NCBI RefSeq assembly: GCF_025141175.1
Contig: NZ_CP081155.1
Location: 959,001 to 1,023,000 of the forward strand
DNA from: Jannaschia sp. M317
GTDB lineage: Bacteria > Pseudomonadota > Alphaproteobacteria > Rhodobacterales > Rhodobacteraceae
Reading direction: 5' to 3'
DNA length: 64,000 nt
The notes under the pieces were generated by a model. The model saw only the letters and a list, made by a program, of their open reading frames with translations, was not told the DNA's origin and did not search any database. Positions 25,858 through 35,054 of this stretch are shown here, in pieces; the first letter of the stretch is position 1; each line of letters starts with the position of its first letter. The position numbers and the translations under genes are program-made.

Positions 25858-26993
25858 CCTGCGTCCTTTCGGCTGGGGCTGCGGCGCATCGACAGGAACA
25901 GCCGTTCAACCGGTAGCCGGACCATGTTGTCCAGCGCGCCCGTGAACAGGATCACCAGGGCCTGAATGACCAGAATCATCTCTCGTGAAATCGCGGGGAT
26001 GTCGAATTCGACATAGCCACCGCCCTGATACAGCATCCCGAACAGCAAGGCCGCGATGCAGACGCCCAAGGGATGCGATCGCCCCATCAGCGCCACCGCA
26101 ATGCCCACGAAACCGGCACCCTGCACCGGGTCGATGACCAGCCGTTCACCCTCGCCCATGACCGAGTTGATCGCCATCAGGCCACAGAGAGCGCCAGAGA
26201 TGGTCATCGCGATCATGACGATCCGGGTGGACGAGATCCCGGCATAAAGCGCCGCCGGCTCCGAATGACCGAAGGCGCGGATTTCATAGCCCAGCTTGGT
26301 CCGCCACAGCAGCAGCCAGACGCCCAACGCAGACAAGAGCGCCAGCGGGAAAGCGATGTTCAAAGGCGCGCGGCAGACCGAGGCAAAGGGACGCTCCACG
26401 CAGCCCAGACCCAGCAGGGCATAAAGATCCGCGATCGACGGCAGATTGGTCGCCGCGGCGAACCGCGCCGTTTCCGGCGAGCCGCCCGCGCCGGGGGCCA
26501 GCAGAACACGGCTGAGCAGATAGACCATCAGCGCCGAGGCGATGAAGTTGAACATGATCGTCGTGATGACGATGTGGCTGCCGCGCTTGGCCTGCAGATA
26601 GGCCGGAATCGAGGCCCAGAACGCCCCGAAGGCCCCGGCCCCCAGCATCGCCGCGATCAGGGCCAGCGTCCAATGCGGCCAAGGCACCCAGAGCAGCATC
26701 AGGGCCACGCCCAGACCGCCCAGCAGGGCCTGCCCCTCGCCGCCGATGTTGAACATCCGGGCGTGAAAGGCGACGGCGACACCGAGGCCCGTAAAGATGA
26801 AGTTCGTCGCGTAATAGAGCGTATAGCTCCAACCATCCGCCGAGCCGACGGCCCCCTCGACCAGCAGGCCCAGCACCTCGAACGGGTCTTCACCGATGAA
26901 GGCCACGACCAGGCCCGATACGATCAACGCCAGAAGCAGGTTGAGAAAGGGGATCAGCAGGATGTCGGCCCATTTGGGCATGGAGTCTCTCAT
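25854..26993 (-). CDS. BMP-type nucleoside ABC transporter permease (first)
   Basis: A 379-residue permease of the same family as the second one, with an N-terminal helix pair and the coupling-loop motif 'AFGHSEPAALYAGIS' near 245-260. The first helices are followed by 'HARMFNIGGEGQALLGG' near 77-93, typical of the YufP/NupP class that imports purine nucleosides. It overlaps the ATPase gene and the LysE gene by four bases each. Confidence 0.92.
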   Translation of the reverse strand: MRDSMPKWADILLIPFLNLLLALIVSGLVVAFIGEDPFEVLGLLVEGAVGSADGWSYTLYYATNFIFTGLGVAVAFHARMFNIGGEGQALLGGLGVALMLLWVPWPHWTLALIAAMLGAGAFGAFWASIPAYLQAKRGSHIVITTIMFNFIASALMVYLLSRVLLAPGAGGSPETARFAAATNLPSIADLYALLGLGCVERPFASVCRAPLNIAFPLALLSALGVWLLLWRTKLGYEIRAFGHSEPAALYAGISSTRIVMIAMTISGALCGLMAINSVMGEGERLVIDPVQGAGFVGIAVALMGRSHPLGVCIAALLFGMLYQGGGYVEFDIPAISREMILVIQALVILFTGALDNMVRLPVERLFLSMRRSPSRKDAG

Positions 26994-28552
26994 GCGGCGT
27001 CTCCGGTGATGCCGGCCATCAGCAGGCCCAGCTCACCCTGGTTGGTCTGATCCGGCAGGCGTTCGCCCATGATGCGCCCGTCGAACATCACCGCGATGCG
27101 GTCCGACAGGGCCATGATTTCATCAAGTTCGACCGATACGAGCAGGATCGCTTTGCCCTGGTCGCGCAGGGCGATGACCTGCTGGTGGATGAACTCGATC
27201 GCGCCGATGTCCACGCCGCGCGTGGGCTGCCCGATCAGCAACAGGTCTGGATTGCGCTCGATCTCTCGGGCGAGGACGATCTTTTGCTGGTTGCCGCCAG
27301 AGAAACTCTTGGCGGCCAGCGTCGGGTCAGGCGGGCGCACGTCGAAGCGCGCCATCTTTTCTTCGCAGTCTTTCTTGAGCGCGGCGTTGTCCAGAAACAT
27401 GCCGCTGCCAAAACGGTCGTCGTGGTGATAGCCGAAGCCCACGTTTTCCCAGGCGCGGTAGTCCATGATCAGACCCTCGCGCTGCCGGTCCTCGGGTACG
27501 TGGGCGATGCCGCGCGCGCGGCGACTGCGCGCGTCGGACGCGGTGCCGGTCAGGTCGATTTCCTGGCCGTTGACGCGGATCGTCCCGGTGCCCCTGGCAT
27601 AGCCACCCAGCACCTCCAGCAGTTCGGACTGACCGTTGCCCGCAACGCCTGCGATGCCCAGAACTTCGCCCGCGCGAATGGTCAGGTCGATGCCGCGCAG
27701 CCGCTCCACGCCCTGATCGTCGATCACGCGCAGGTTTTCCACCTCCAGGATGGTCTTGCCGGGCTGGGCGGGGGTCTTGTCGACGCGCAACAGAACTTTT
27801 CGCCCCACCATCAGCTCGGCCAGATGTTCCGGGCTGGTTTCGGCGGTCTGCACGGTGGCGGTCATTTCGCCCCGTCGCATGACGCTGACGGTGTCGGTGA
27901 TTTCCATGATCTCGCGCAGCTTGTGGGTGATCAGGATGATCGTCTTCCCCTCGTCGCGCAGGCCGCGCAGGATGCGGAACAGGTGGTCGGCCTCGGCAGG
28001 CGTCAGCACGCCCGTCGGTTCGTCCAGGATCAGGATATCCGCCTCACGGTAGAGCGCCTTGAGGATCTCTACCCGCTGCTGCTGTCCGACGCCGAGGTCT
28101 TCGATGATGGCGTCGGGGTCGACGTCCATTTCGTAGTCATCGGCCAGTTTGGCCAGCAGTTTGCGCGCCTTGGCCAACGAGGGTTTCAAAAGCCCGCCGT
28201 CCTCTGCGCCCAGGATGATGTTTTCCAGAACGGAGAAATTCTCGACCAGTTTGAAGTGCTGGAACACCATGCCGATGCCCGCGTCGATCGCGGCCTGGCT
28301 GTCGGGGATCTGGGTCGGCGTGCCGCCGATCAGGATCTCGCCCGCGTCGGCCTTGTAGAACCCGTAGAGGATGGACATCAGCGTCGATTTGCCCGCGCCG
28401 TTTTCCCCGATGATCCCGTGGATCGACCCGCGTTTGACCTGGATCGAGATGTCCTTGTTGGCCTGCACCGGGCCAAAGGCCTTGGAGATGCCGCGCAACT
28501 CGATCGCAAGGCTCTGATCGCCGGGGGCACCTTGGGGGGTGGGGTCAGTCAT
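26990..28552 (-). CDS. BMP-type nucleoside ABC transporter ATPase (two domains)
   Basis: A 520-residue fused double ATPase. The first half has Walker A GENGAGKST near 54, a Q-loop and the signature Leu-Gly-Val-Gly-Gln-Gln-Gln-Arg near 153. The second half has a degenerate Walker A (GVAGNGQSE near 302) and an intact signature SGGNQQK near 418. An asymmetric pair of this kind is normal for sugar and BMP-type nucleoside importers (YufO/NupO). The gene overlaps the NTF2-like gene by four bases upstream and the permease by four bases downstream. Confidence 0.94.
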   Translation of the reverse strand: MTDPTPQGAPGDQSLAIELRGISKAFGPVQANKDISIQVKRGSIHGIIGENGAGKSTLMSILYGFYKADAGEILIGGTPTQIPDSQAAIDAGIGMVFQHFKLVENFSVLENIILGAEDGGLLKPSLAKARKLLAKLADDYEMDVDPDAIIEDLGVGQQQRVEILKALYREADILILDEPTGVLTPAEADHLFRILRGLRDEGKTIILITHKLREIMEITDTVSVMRRGEMTATVQTAETSPEHLAELMVGRKVLLRVDKTPAQPGKTILEVENLRVIDDQGVERLRGIDLTIRAGEVLGIAGVAGNGQSELLEVLGGYARGTGTIRVNGQEIDLTGTASDARSRRARGIAHVPEDRQREGLIMDYRAWENVGFGYHHDDRFGSGMFLDNAALKKDCEEKMARFDVRPPDPTLAAKSFSGGNQQKIVLAREIERNPDLLLIGQPTRGVDIGAIEFIHQQVIALRDQGKAILLVSVELDEIMALSDRIAVMFDGRIMGERLPDQTNQGELGLLMAGITGDAA

Positions 28553-28911
28553 TCGCTCTCCACGAAACCGGTCACGCGGGTCAGGACCCCGTCCTTCGCA
28601 TGGCCTACGAACAGCAGGCGCGCGAATTTCAACCCGTTGCGGTCCAGCCGTGCCTCGACCAGGGCGGTGCCATGGGTGACGCGCGGGGCGGCCATCGGAT
28701 GCAGGCTCGCGTCCGGCAGGTTACGGCGGAAGATGGTCAGGTACTGGCCCATGCCTTTGGCCCCGACGAAGGGCTCCGGCGCATGGGGATCCTCATAGGT
28801 GAACGAGGCCGCCAAGGCCTCGTCCAGGAGTGTGTCGCGTGCCCCGGCGTCGGCCTCATTCCAGGCCGAGAGGAGCGTCAGCAGCAGGTCGCCGGGGGAC
28901 GTCATGGTCAT
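28549..28911 (-). CDS. NTF2-like (SnoaL-fold) small protein
   Basis: A 120-residue protein with the SnoaL/NTF2-like pattern: an N-terminal helix with Trp-Asn-Glu-Ala-Asp, then 'FTYEDPHAPEPFVGAKGM' near 38-55, then four strands ending in a Val-Thr-Gly-Phe strand. These cone-shaped folds often act as isomerases, hydrolases or binding proteins. It lies between the solute-binding protein and the ATPase of the importer, overlapping them by one and four bases, so it is tied to that operon. Its task there is unknown; it may modify or chaperone the imported compound. Confidence 0.8.
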   Translation of the reverse strand: MTMTSPGDLLLTLLSAWNEADAGARDTLLDEALAASFTYEDPHAPEPFVGAKGMGQYLTIFRRNLPDASLHPMAAPRVTHGTALVEARLDRNGLKFARLLFVGHAKDGVLTRVTGFVESE

Positions 28912-29915
28912 CAGAACGCCGGGCAGGTGCCATCGTCGGTGAAATTGTGGACGACAACGTCGCCCGCGATGATCGACGCCTTGGCCGCCTCTACCGCTTC
29001 GATCATTTCGGCGCTGACCAGGTCTGCGTTGTTCTCGTCCATGGCATAGCCGACACCATCGTTGTCGAGTCCCATGGAAATGACGCCCGCCTCGATGTCG
29101 GTGCCGTTCGAGAAGGTGTCGAACACCGCGTTGTCGACGCGCTTGACCATCGAGGTCAGGACCTTGCCGGGGTGCAGGTAGTTCTGGTTGCTGTCCACGC
29201 CGATCGACAGGATGCCTTCGTCGGCGGCGGCCTGCAGAACACCGATCCCGGTGCCGCCTGCTGCCGCAAAGACCACGTCCGATCCCTGGCTGATCTGGCT
29301 GCGCGTCAGCTCTGCGCCCTTGACCGGGTCGTTCCAGGCCGTCGGGGTGGTGCCGGTCATGTTGACGATCACGGTGGTGTCGGGGTTCACGGCCTTGGCA
29401 CCCTGGGCATAACCGCAGGCAAAGCGCGAGATCAGCGGCACATCCATGCCACCGACAAACGACACGGTTCCCGTCTCGGAGGCCATGGCCGCCATCATGC
29501 CGACCAGATAGCTGCCCTCATGCTCCTTGAAGGAGATCTGGCGCACGTTGGGTTGGTCCAGCCAGTCGACGTCGACGATGGCGAACTTGGTGTCCGGGTA
29601 GTCGGGGGCGACCACGTCCAGGGTAGAGGCGTTGGCAAAGCCCAGAACGACGACCGGGTTCGCGCCCCGCTCGGCCATGCGGCGCATGGTCTGTTCACGC
29701 TGTGCCTCGTTGGCCAGCTCGGTCTCGGCATAGTCGCCGCCGGTCTCTTCGACCCAGCGCTGAGCACCGTTATAGGCGCTTTCGTTGAACGACTTGTCGA
29801 ACTTGCCGCCCAGGTCGATGATCAGGCCTGGGTTGGAATGGCCATCAGCCAGGCCGGCACCGGCGGTCAAGGCCAGCGCGGCGGCGGCCCCCATCAGCTT
29901 GGTGGTGATCTTCAT
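28911..29915 (-). CDS. BMP-family solute-binding protein
   Basis: This is the periplasmic binding component of the importer, with 334 residues and a Sec signal peptide (about 1-22, ending Gly-Leu-Ala-Asp). The mature start 'NPGLIIDLGGKFDKSFNESAYNGA' is typical of Bmp/Med proteins (PnrA-like), which bind purine nucleosides. The start at 29915 has GGGAG eight bases upstream and removes a 32-residue upstream extension that lacks signal-peptide character. It leads the operon 29915-23479. A CCCCTGC/GCAGGGG hairpin (29959-29982) lies in its leader. Confidence 0.93.
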   Translation of the reverse strand: MKITTKLMGAAAALALTAGAGLADGHSNPGLIIDLGGKFDKSFNESAYNGAQRWVEETGGDYAETELANEAQREQTMRRMAERGANPVVVLGFANASTLDVVAPDYPDTKFAIVDVDWLDQPNVRQISFKEHEGSYLVGMMAAMASETGTVSFVGGMDVPLISRFACGYAQGAKAVNPDTTVIVNMTGTTPTAWNDPVKGAELTRSQISQGSDVVFAAAGGTGIGVLQAAADEGILSIGVDSNQNYLHPGKVLTSMVKRVDNAVFDTFSNGTDIEAGVISMGLDNDGVGYAMDENNADLVSAEMIEAVEAAKASIIAGDVVVHNFTDDGTCPAF

Positions 29916-30038
29916 GGTTGTCTCCCGTTGGACAGAGGCTTCGGAAGGGCAAATCACCCCCCTGCCGTCATTGATGCAGGGGATAAGGCCGCAGGGGACC
30001 CAGAAGATCAACCGGATTCTGGCCTGTCTGACCCGTCG

Positions 30039-30458
30039 TCAGAGGTCCTTGCGCATGGCCAGGGCATCGACGCCTTCGTAATAGCCGCTGCGCTGACCGA
30101 CCAGCCGCCATCCGCTGCGATCATAAAGCGCACGGGCCGCCGCGTTTTCGGCCGAAACCTCCAGAAAGACCGCCTGCGCGCCGCGCACACGGGCCGCTGC
30201 CTCGAACTGCGCCAGCAAATCGCGGCCCAGCCCCTGACGTTTGCGCCCGTCCGCGACCAGCAGCGTCAGAAGCTCCGCTTCGTCCGCGACGCAGCGGCCC
30301 AGGGCGAAACCGTCGATCGGGCCGCCCGTGTCCGTCTCGGACAGGGTCAGAAAGCAGTGTGGGTTTTCCAACGCCGACCGAAAGGCCCCCGACGACCATC
30401 GGGAGGGGCCGTCAAAGGCGTCGGCGTGCAATGCGGCAAGGCGGTCGGCTAGGGTCAT
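30039..30458 (-). CDS. rimI: GNAT acetyltransferase, RimI type
   Basis: A 139-residue N-acetyltransferase with the acetyl-CoA motif Arg-Lys-Arg-Gln-Gly-Leu-Gly near 72-78 and the following 'EVSAENAAARALYDRSGW' block near 100-117. It resembles the enzyme that acetylates ribosomal protein S18, and the linkage to tsaB upstream is the usual bacterial tsaB-rimI arrangement. It lies 86 bases after tsaB on the same strand. Confidence 0.86.
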   Translation of the reverse strand: MTLADRLAALHADAFDGPSRWSSGAFRSALENPHCFLTLSETDTGGPIDGFALGRCVADEAELLTLLVADGRKRQGLGRDLLAQFEAAARVRGAQAVFLEVSAENAAARALYDRSGWRLVGQRSGYYEGVDALAMRKDL

Positions 30459-30544
30459 GCGGTCCCTCTGGTCTGTGACCCGCAGATAGGCGGGTGACCC
30501 GGACGATCAACGCGGGTGACCTGCGACTCTCTGTCCTGTTCGCA

Positions 30545-31165
30545 TCACAGAATGACAGGCGGCGCGTCGCGGGCCGGTGCGGCGTCCGCAGGGCGCAGAT
30601 AGATCGGCGCAGGCCTGGGGCGACCGGCCGCCGCGCGGGACGCCGCGATCTGTGCGATGGACGCGGCCAGCGGCACCTCGGGTGCGCACCTCAGGCCCAG
30701 ATCCGCCGCCACCTGCGCCGCCGCAGGCCCCGCCAGAACCGTTGGCCAGCCGTCCGGCAGCGGGGCATCGCCTGGCTGACTGCGCAGCTCTGCGCCATGG
30801 CCCAGATGCACCAGGCCGCGCGGGGCGGGCAGGGCCACGGTGACCGCGCGTCCCGCCGCATGCCCCTCAATGGCACCGACACCTTCTGCCGGGATGCCCA
30901 GCGCCAGGGCCAGCCCACGTGCGGCGGCCACCGCGATCCGCGTCCCGGTGAAGTTGCCCGGACCCGTGCCCACGCCAATCACGTCCAGCGCGTCCCAGCC
31001 CAGTCCGGCCTCGGCCAGCAATTCCTCCAGCAGGGGCATCAGGCGTTCGGCCTGCCCCTTGGTCATCGCCTCGACCCGCGTCGCCAGAACCCGATCCCCT
31101 GACACGACAGCGGCCGCGCAATGCGCGGCCGAGGTATCGAAGGCGAGCGTGGTCCGGTCAGACAC
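30545..31165 (-). CDS. tsaB: tRNA threonylcarbamoyladenosine biosynthesis protein TsaB
   Basis: A 206-residue ASKHA-fold protein. It has the N-terminal phosphate loop-like Phe-Asp-Thr-Ser-Ala (8-12), 'GPGNFTGTRI' near 68-77 and 'GLALALGIPAEGV' near 84. TsaB is the scaffold partner of TsaD in forming t6A37 in ANN-decoding tRNAs. The start overlaps the end of the NifU-family gene by eight bases, so the two genes are co-transcribed, and rimI follows. Confidence 0.92.
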   Translation of the reverse strand: MSDRTTLAFDTSAAHCAAAVVSGDRVLATRVEAMTKGQAERLMPLLEELLAEAGLGWDALDVIGVGTGPGNFTGTRIAVAAARGLALALGIPAEGVGAIEGHAAGRAVTVALPAPRGLVHLGHGAELRSQPGDAPLPDGWPTVLAGPAAAQVAADLGLRCAPEVPLAASIAQIAASRAAAGRPRPAPIYLRPADAAPARDAPPVIL

Positions 31166-31718
31166 CGACAGGACGCACCTCCAGCACTTCGGGGATGTAA
31201 TGCCGCAGCAGGTTCTCGATCCCCATCTTCAGGGTCATCGTCGAAGACGGGCAACCGGCGCAGGCCCCCTTCATCTGCAGATACACGACGCCGCGCTCGA
31301 ACCCGTGAAAGGTGATGTCGCCCCCGTCCTGTGCCACGGCGGGGCGGACGCGCGTGTCCAGCAATTCGGTGATCTGGCCCACGATGGCGCTGTCGGCCTC
31401 GTCGTGGTTGGCGGCGTGCTGCGCCTGGGCTTCGCCTTCCATGACCGGCTCACCGGACTGGAAATGCTCCATGATGGCACCCAGGATCGCGGGCTTCACA
31501 TGGTCCCACTCTGTCGTGTCGGCCTTGGTGACGGTCACGAAATCATGGCCGAAGAAGACGCCTGCGATGCCGCTGATCGCGAACAGGCGCCGGGCCAGGG
31601 GGGATTTCTCGCCGGCGGCGGCTTCGGGGAAATCTGCGGTGCCCGCGTCCAGCACGGTCTGTCCGGGCAGGAACTTGAGCGTGGCCGGGTTCGGCGTGGT
31701 CTCGGTCTGGATGAACAT
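31158..31718 (-). CDS. nfuA: NifU-family iron-sulfur scaffold/carrier (NfuA type)
   Basis: A 186-residue protein with an N-terminal Nfu_N domain (about 1-90, 'MFIQTETTPNPATLKFLPG' opening) and a C-terminal NifU domain (about 105-180) holding the Cys-Ala-Gly-Cys pair that binds a bridging 4Fe-4S cluster. It delivers clusters to target enzymes. It is the first gene of the nfuA-tsaB-rimI group. Confidence 0.93.
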   Translation of the reverse strand: MFIQTETTPNPATLKFLPGQTVLDAGTADFPEAAAGEKSPLARRLFAISGIAGVFFGHDFVTVTKADTTEWDHVKPAILGAIMEHFQSGEPVMEGEAQAQHAANHDEADSAIVGQITELLDTRVRPAVAQDGGDITFHGFERGVVYLQMKGACAGCPSSTMTLKMGIENLLRHYIPEVLEVRPVGV

Positions 31719-31865
31719 CAGGGCACCTCCGGGGCTGGGAGGCTTATGTGCGCGCCCGCCCCGGCCGTGTCAAGAAGTTGGAACGATTCTAAAGCCGATG
31801 CGCAGGCGCAGGGCCGGACCCGGTCCGCCCTGGACCCCAGAGACGCCCGGACACCCCCGACACAG

Positions 31866-32321
31866 TCAGGCGATGCCTTCGAGCTGTTCCTTCGACAAAT
31901 CGCCCGGCACGATCGTGAACGGCACCGGCAACGTTCCCGCCGATTTCGTCAGCTGCGTGACCAGCGGCCCCGGTCCCTTCTTGTCCGAGGCGGCACCCAG
32001 CACGAGAACCCCGATTTCCGGGTCCTCCCGCACCTGGGCCAGGATTTCGTCGACGGGTTCGCCTTCGCGGATGACCAGGTGCGGCTCCAGCGCGTGCTTG
32101 TCGCGCATCCATTTGGCGAAGACCTCGAAATGGGCGACGATCCGTTCCCGCGCTTCTTCGCGCATGATGTCGCCCACACCGATCCAATGGTTGAACTCAT
32201 CGGGGGGAATCACCGACAAAACCTCGACACCCCCACCTGTGTGTTCGGCCCGCAGTGCAGCGAAACGCATGGCGTTGAGGCATTCGCGGCTGTCGTCCAG
32301 CACCACCAGAAACTTGCGCAT
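31866..32321 (-). CDS. universal stress protein (UspA family)
   Basis: A 151-residue single-domain Usp with 'FLVVLDDSRECLNAMRFAA' at the N-terminus and the 'GVLVLGAASDKKGPGPLVTQL' stretch near 104-124, where ATP-binding members have Gly-X2-Gly-X9-Gly-Ser/Thr. The spacing is altered here, so ATP binding is uncertain. It is a single gene on the minus strand. Confidence 0.88.
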   Translation of the reverse strand: MRKFLVVLDDSRECLNAMRFAALRAEHTGGGVEVLSVIPPDEFNHWIGVGDIMREEARERIVAHFEVFAKWMRDKHALEPHLVIREGEPVDEILAQVREDPEIGVLVLGAASDKKGPGPLVTQLTKSAGTLPVPFTIVPGDLSKEQLEGIA

Positions 32322-32393
32322 CGAACTCTCCTAAAGATGGCGGAGCCCCAGAATGACGCGCGCGCGCGGCTCTGTCCATGGCTTTGGCGCGCC

Positions 32394-33449
32394 TTATCGG
32401 CGGGTGATCGGCGGTTCCTGCCGGGGCGGCAAAGGTGTCAGCGCCCGCAAGGTCAACGCCCCCAGCCGCGTTGCCACCACAAGGCCCAGGTGCACCAGGC
32501 TCAGCCATAGCAGCACCAGCGTCCCTGCCGCCGCCCGGCTCAGCCGCACGGTGGCGCGGAACACCCGGCCCTTGCCCAGAACGGCAAGGGTGCGGGTTGT
32601 GCGAGGGCCCGCCGCCTCGGCCACCCGCGCCAGCCGGGCGGCATCCTCGGGCCCGTCCACATGGCGCAACAGGCGCAACGCCTCGGGCGCAGAGGTCGCG
32701 CCGCGCACCCGGTCCATGTCGGCAGCCACGGCGCTCAGGGCGGCGACCTGCCGGGGCGGGGCCAGATCCTCCAGCCGGGCGGTGCCGCGCAGATAGCCGG
32801 GCAAGACATCCCAGCGCACCGGAACCCGCATCAGCCGCGCGAGGTCAGGGGTCACCGAGCCCATGCGCCGCGCCATCCGCAACAGGCCCGCGCCCGCCTT
32901 CACCGCCCCCGATGATCCCCCCGAGACCAGGATGGCCCCGGTCGCGCCCAGGCCGATCAACGCCAGCCCGGCATCCAACTGGTCCACCTGCTGCCCCCCG
33001 GCCCAGGCCCCGCCCGCGCGTCGCAGGGCGTTCAGATCGCCCAGCGGCGACATTTCGAAGGGCACGGCGCAGGCGGCGATCTGGGTCAGGCTGCGGCAGG
33101 CACCGATATCCACCATGCAGGTCCCGCAGGCGGTGCCCTGCGCCATCCACCCGGCCTCTGCGGCAATCAGGGCCTGGGCCGGGTCGCGGGGCACGTCGTG
33201 GCCCAGCTCGTCCGCCAGGCCCAGCAGCATCTCGGCCTGCTCCGCATCACCCGTTGCGACGGCCTGTTCCAGTTCGGCCGCGATCCAGTCCGGCGTGGCC
33301 CGTCGCGCCACGGCCCGGTCCAGCGTCAGGGCCAGTTCAGACGCGCTACGGTCCACGAATGGCGCGGCCAGCGGATTGGTCGACAACGCCCAGCCGCTCG
33401 CCGCCAGCGTCGCCAACAGCGGGACGGCGCGCATCAGCTGCCGCATCAT
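32394..33449 (-). CDS. hypothetical membrane protein with cysteine cluster
   Basis: A 351-residue protein I do not recognise. It has an N-terminal signal-anchor or signal peptide (residues 7-22), then a helical region (about 40-105). A cluster of five cysteines follows (Gly-Thr-Ala-Cys-Gly-Thr-Cys near 110-116, then Cys near 122, 132 and others) that could form disulfides or bind a metal. Next come a Gly/Ala-rich hydrophobic pair of helices (about 170-200) and a C-terminal membrane helix near 315-340. Two Met codons start the frame at 33449 and 33446; another at 33434 is possible. It is isolated between a stress protein and an aminotransferase gene, so context does not help. Confidence 0.65.
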   Translation of the reverse strand: MMRQLMRAVPLLATLAASGWALSTNPLAAPFVDRSASELALTLDRAVARRATPDWIAAELEQAVATGDAEQAEMLLGLADELGHDVPRDPAQALIAAEAGWMAQGTACGTCMVDIGACRSLTQIAACAVPFEMSPLGDLNALRRAGGAWAGGQQVDQLDAGLALIGLGATGAILVSGGSSGAVKAGAGLLRMARRMGSVTPDLARLMRVPVRWDVLPGYLRGTARLEDLAPPRQVAALSAVAADMDRVRGATSAPEALRLLRHVDGPEDAARLARVAEAAGPRTTRTLAVLGKGRVFRATVRLSRAAAGTLVLLWLSLVHLGLVVATRLGALTLRALTPLPPRQEPPITRR

Positions 33450-33618
33450 GAAGGTGCACCTGTCGCCATGCCAAGCCTCGTGGCCATCCCCGCGGCCTTG
33501 CCAGAACCTAGGCATCCGATCCGCGCCACGCCAGCCACCGAAGGCCAGACCGCGCTTCTCTGCTTCATAAATATCCCAGCGAGCGAGAGGGAGGGTCCCT
33601 CGCTCTGGCGGTGGCCGC

Positions 33619-34482
33619 CTACGCCGCGCTCAGCGCCCAATCCCAATACATCTCCCGCACGCGGCGGGTGACCGGGCCGATCTGATAGGACCTGTCGTCA
33701 AAGGCCGTCACCGGCGTCACCTTGGACATGTTGCCCGACAGGAACACCTCATCGGCGTCGCGGAAATCGTCGAAGCCGAGAACCGTTTCGTGCACCCGCA
33801 TTCCGTCGCCCAGCATGTTGGCGATGTGCCGCGCGCGTGTGATTCCCGACAGGAAGGTGCCGTTGGCGACGGGGGTGAACACCTCTCCGTCGCGGACCAT
33901 GAAGACATTCGATGTGGCACTTTCGGCCACGTTGCCCAATGCGTCGGCGACCAGCGCGTTGCCAAAGCCACGCGCCCGCGCCTCTGCCAACATCCGCGCG
34001 TTGTTCGGGTAAAGGCATCCGGCCTTGGCGTCGCAGACTGCGTCCTCCATCACCGGGCGGCGGAACCGGGTGGTGGTCAGCGTGGTCGAGGCCTCGGCGG
34101 GGGGCATCGGCACCTCTTCGAGGCAGAGCGCGAAGCCCGTCTCATCCGCCGAGGGCCCGATCAAGGCGGCGTCCCCGTGAATGCCCCAGTACATCGGACG
34201 GATGTAGACGGCGGCCCCCGGGGCGAACCCCTCCAACCCGGCGCGAGCCAGCTCGACCATGGTTTCGACCGCGACCGTCGGTGTCAGCGCCAGCGCCTCG
34301 GCTGACCGGTTGACCCGTGCACAGTGCTTGTCCAGATCCGGCACGACCCCCTCGAACTGGCGCGCCCCGTCAAAGACCGAGCTGGCCAGCCAGCTGCCAT
34401 GATCCGCCGCGCGCATGATCGGGACGTTGCCGTCATGCCAGCTGCCTTCGAACCAGGTCCGGATCGTCTTGCCCATGGCCAT
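33619..34482 (-). CDS. branched-chain amino acid aminotransferase family (class IV)
   Basis: A 287-residue PLP-dependent aminotransferase. The PLP lysine sits in 'CDAKAGCLYPNN' near 171, the position of the BCAT active Lys. 'GNVAESATSNVFMVRDG' near 197-213 and 'SGITRARH' near 226 are the cofactor and phosphate contacts. The N-terminal 'VFDGARQFEG' is typical of IlvE-like proteins, though the subgroup may act on other amino acids. The start is taken at 34482 (Met-Ala-Met-Gly); neither ATG has a strong ribosome-binding site. Confidence 0.85.
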   Translation of the reverse strand: MAMGKTIRTWFEGSWHDGNVPIMRAADHGSWLASSVFDGARQFEGVVPDLDKHCARVNRSAEALALTPTVAVETMVELARAGLEGFAPGAAVYIRPMYWGIHGDAALIGPSADETGFALCLEEVPMPPAEASTTLTTTRFRRPVMEDAVCDAKAGCLYPNNARMLAEARARGFGNALVADALGNVAESATSNVFMVRDGEVFTPVANGTFLSGITRARHIANMLGDGMRVHETVLGFDDFRDADEVFLSGNMSKVTPVTAFDDRSYQIGPVTRRVREMYWDWALSAA

Positions 34483-34589
34483 CTGTCGCGCCCTCCGCCG
34501 TTTCGGGGCGGAGACTATGCCCTCCCCATCGGGGCGTCCATCGCAGAGACGCCCTTGCAAAGATACCGCTGCCGCCCGACCTTGCGCGG

Positions 34590-35054
34590 ATGGATCCCTA
34601 TCGCCCCCTTGATGACGACGCCCGCGCGCTGACCCGTGATGTGCTGGCTGGAGCCACGACGGCGGCGCTGGGGACGTTGCGCGACGGCGCGCCGATGGTG
34701 ACGCGGGCGGGCTGTCTGTGGTTGCCGGGGCAGGGGCTGTTCATGCTGCTGTCGGACCTGTCGGATCACGCGCGCGCCCTGGCTGTCGACCCGGCGTGTT
34801 CCCTGCTGCTGGGCGAGGCCGGGGCGCGGGGCGACCCCCTGACCCACCCCCGCCTGACCCTGATGGGGCGGGTCGAACCCGCCGACAAACCTGCTCTGCG
34901 CGCGGCCTATCTGGCCAGGCGGCCCAAGGCGACGGTGTATTACGATTTCACCGATTTCCGCCTGCTGCGCCTGGCTTTGGGCGAGGCGCTGCTGAACGGG
35001 GGCTTCGGCAAGGCGTATCGCCTGACACGCGCCGATCTGGATGCGTTGGCGTGA
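34590..35054 (+). CDS. pyridoxamine-phosphate-oxidase-like (HugZ-type) FMN-fold protein
   Basis: A 154-residue split-barrel protein with the flavin-binding family pattern 'TTAALGTLRDGAPMVTRAGCLW' near 23-44, 'LLSDLSDHARAL' near 53-64 and a C-terminal 'GEALLNGGFGKAYRL' block near 131. HugZ-like members bind heme or FMN, but the ligand here is not evident. It overlaps the DUF218 gene by one base (TGATG). Confidence 0.84.
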   Translation: MDPYRPLDDDARALTRDVLAGATTAALGTLRDGAPMVTRAGCLWLPGQGLFMLLSDLSDHARALAVDPACSLLLGEAGARGDPLTHPRLTLMGRVEPADKPALRAAYLARRPKATVYYDFTDFRLLRLALGEALLNGGFGKAYRLTRADLDALA

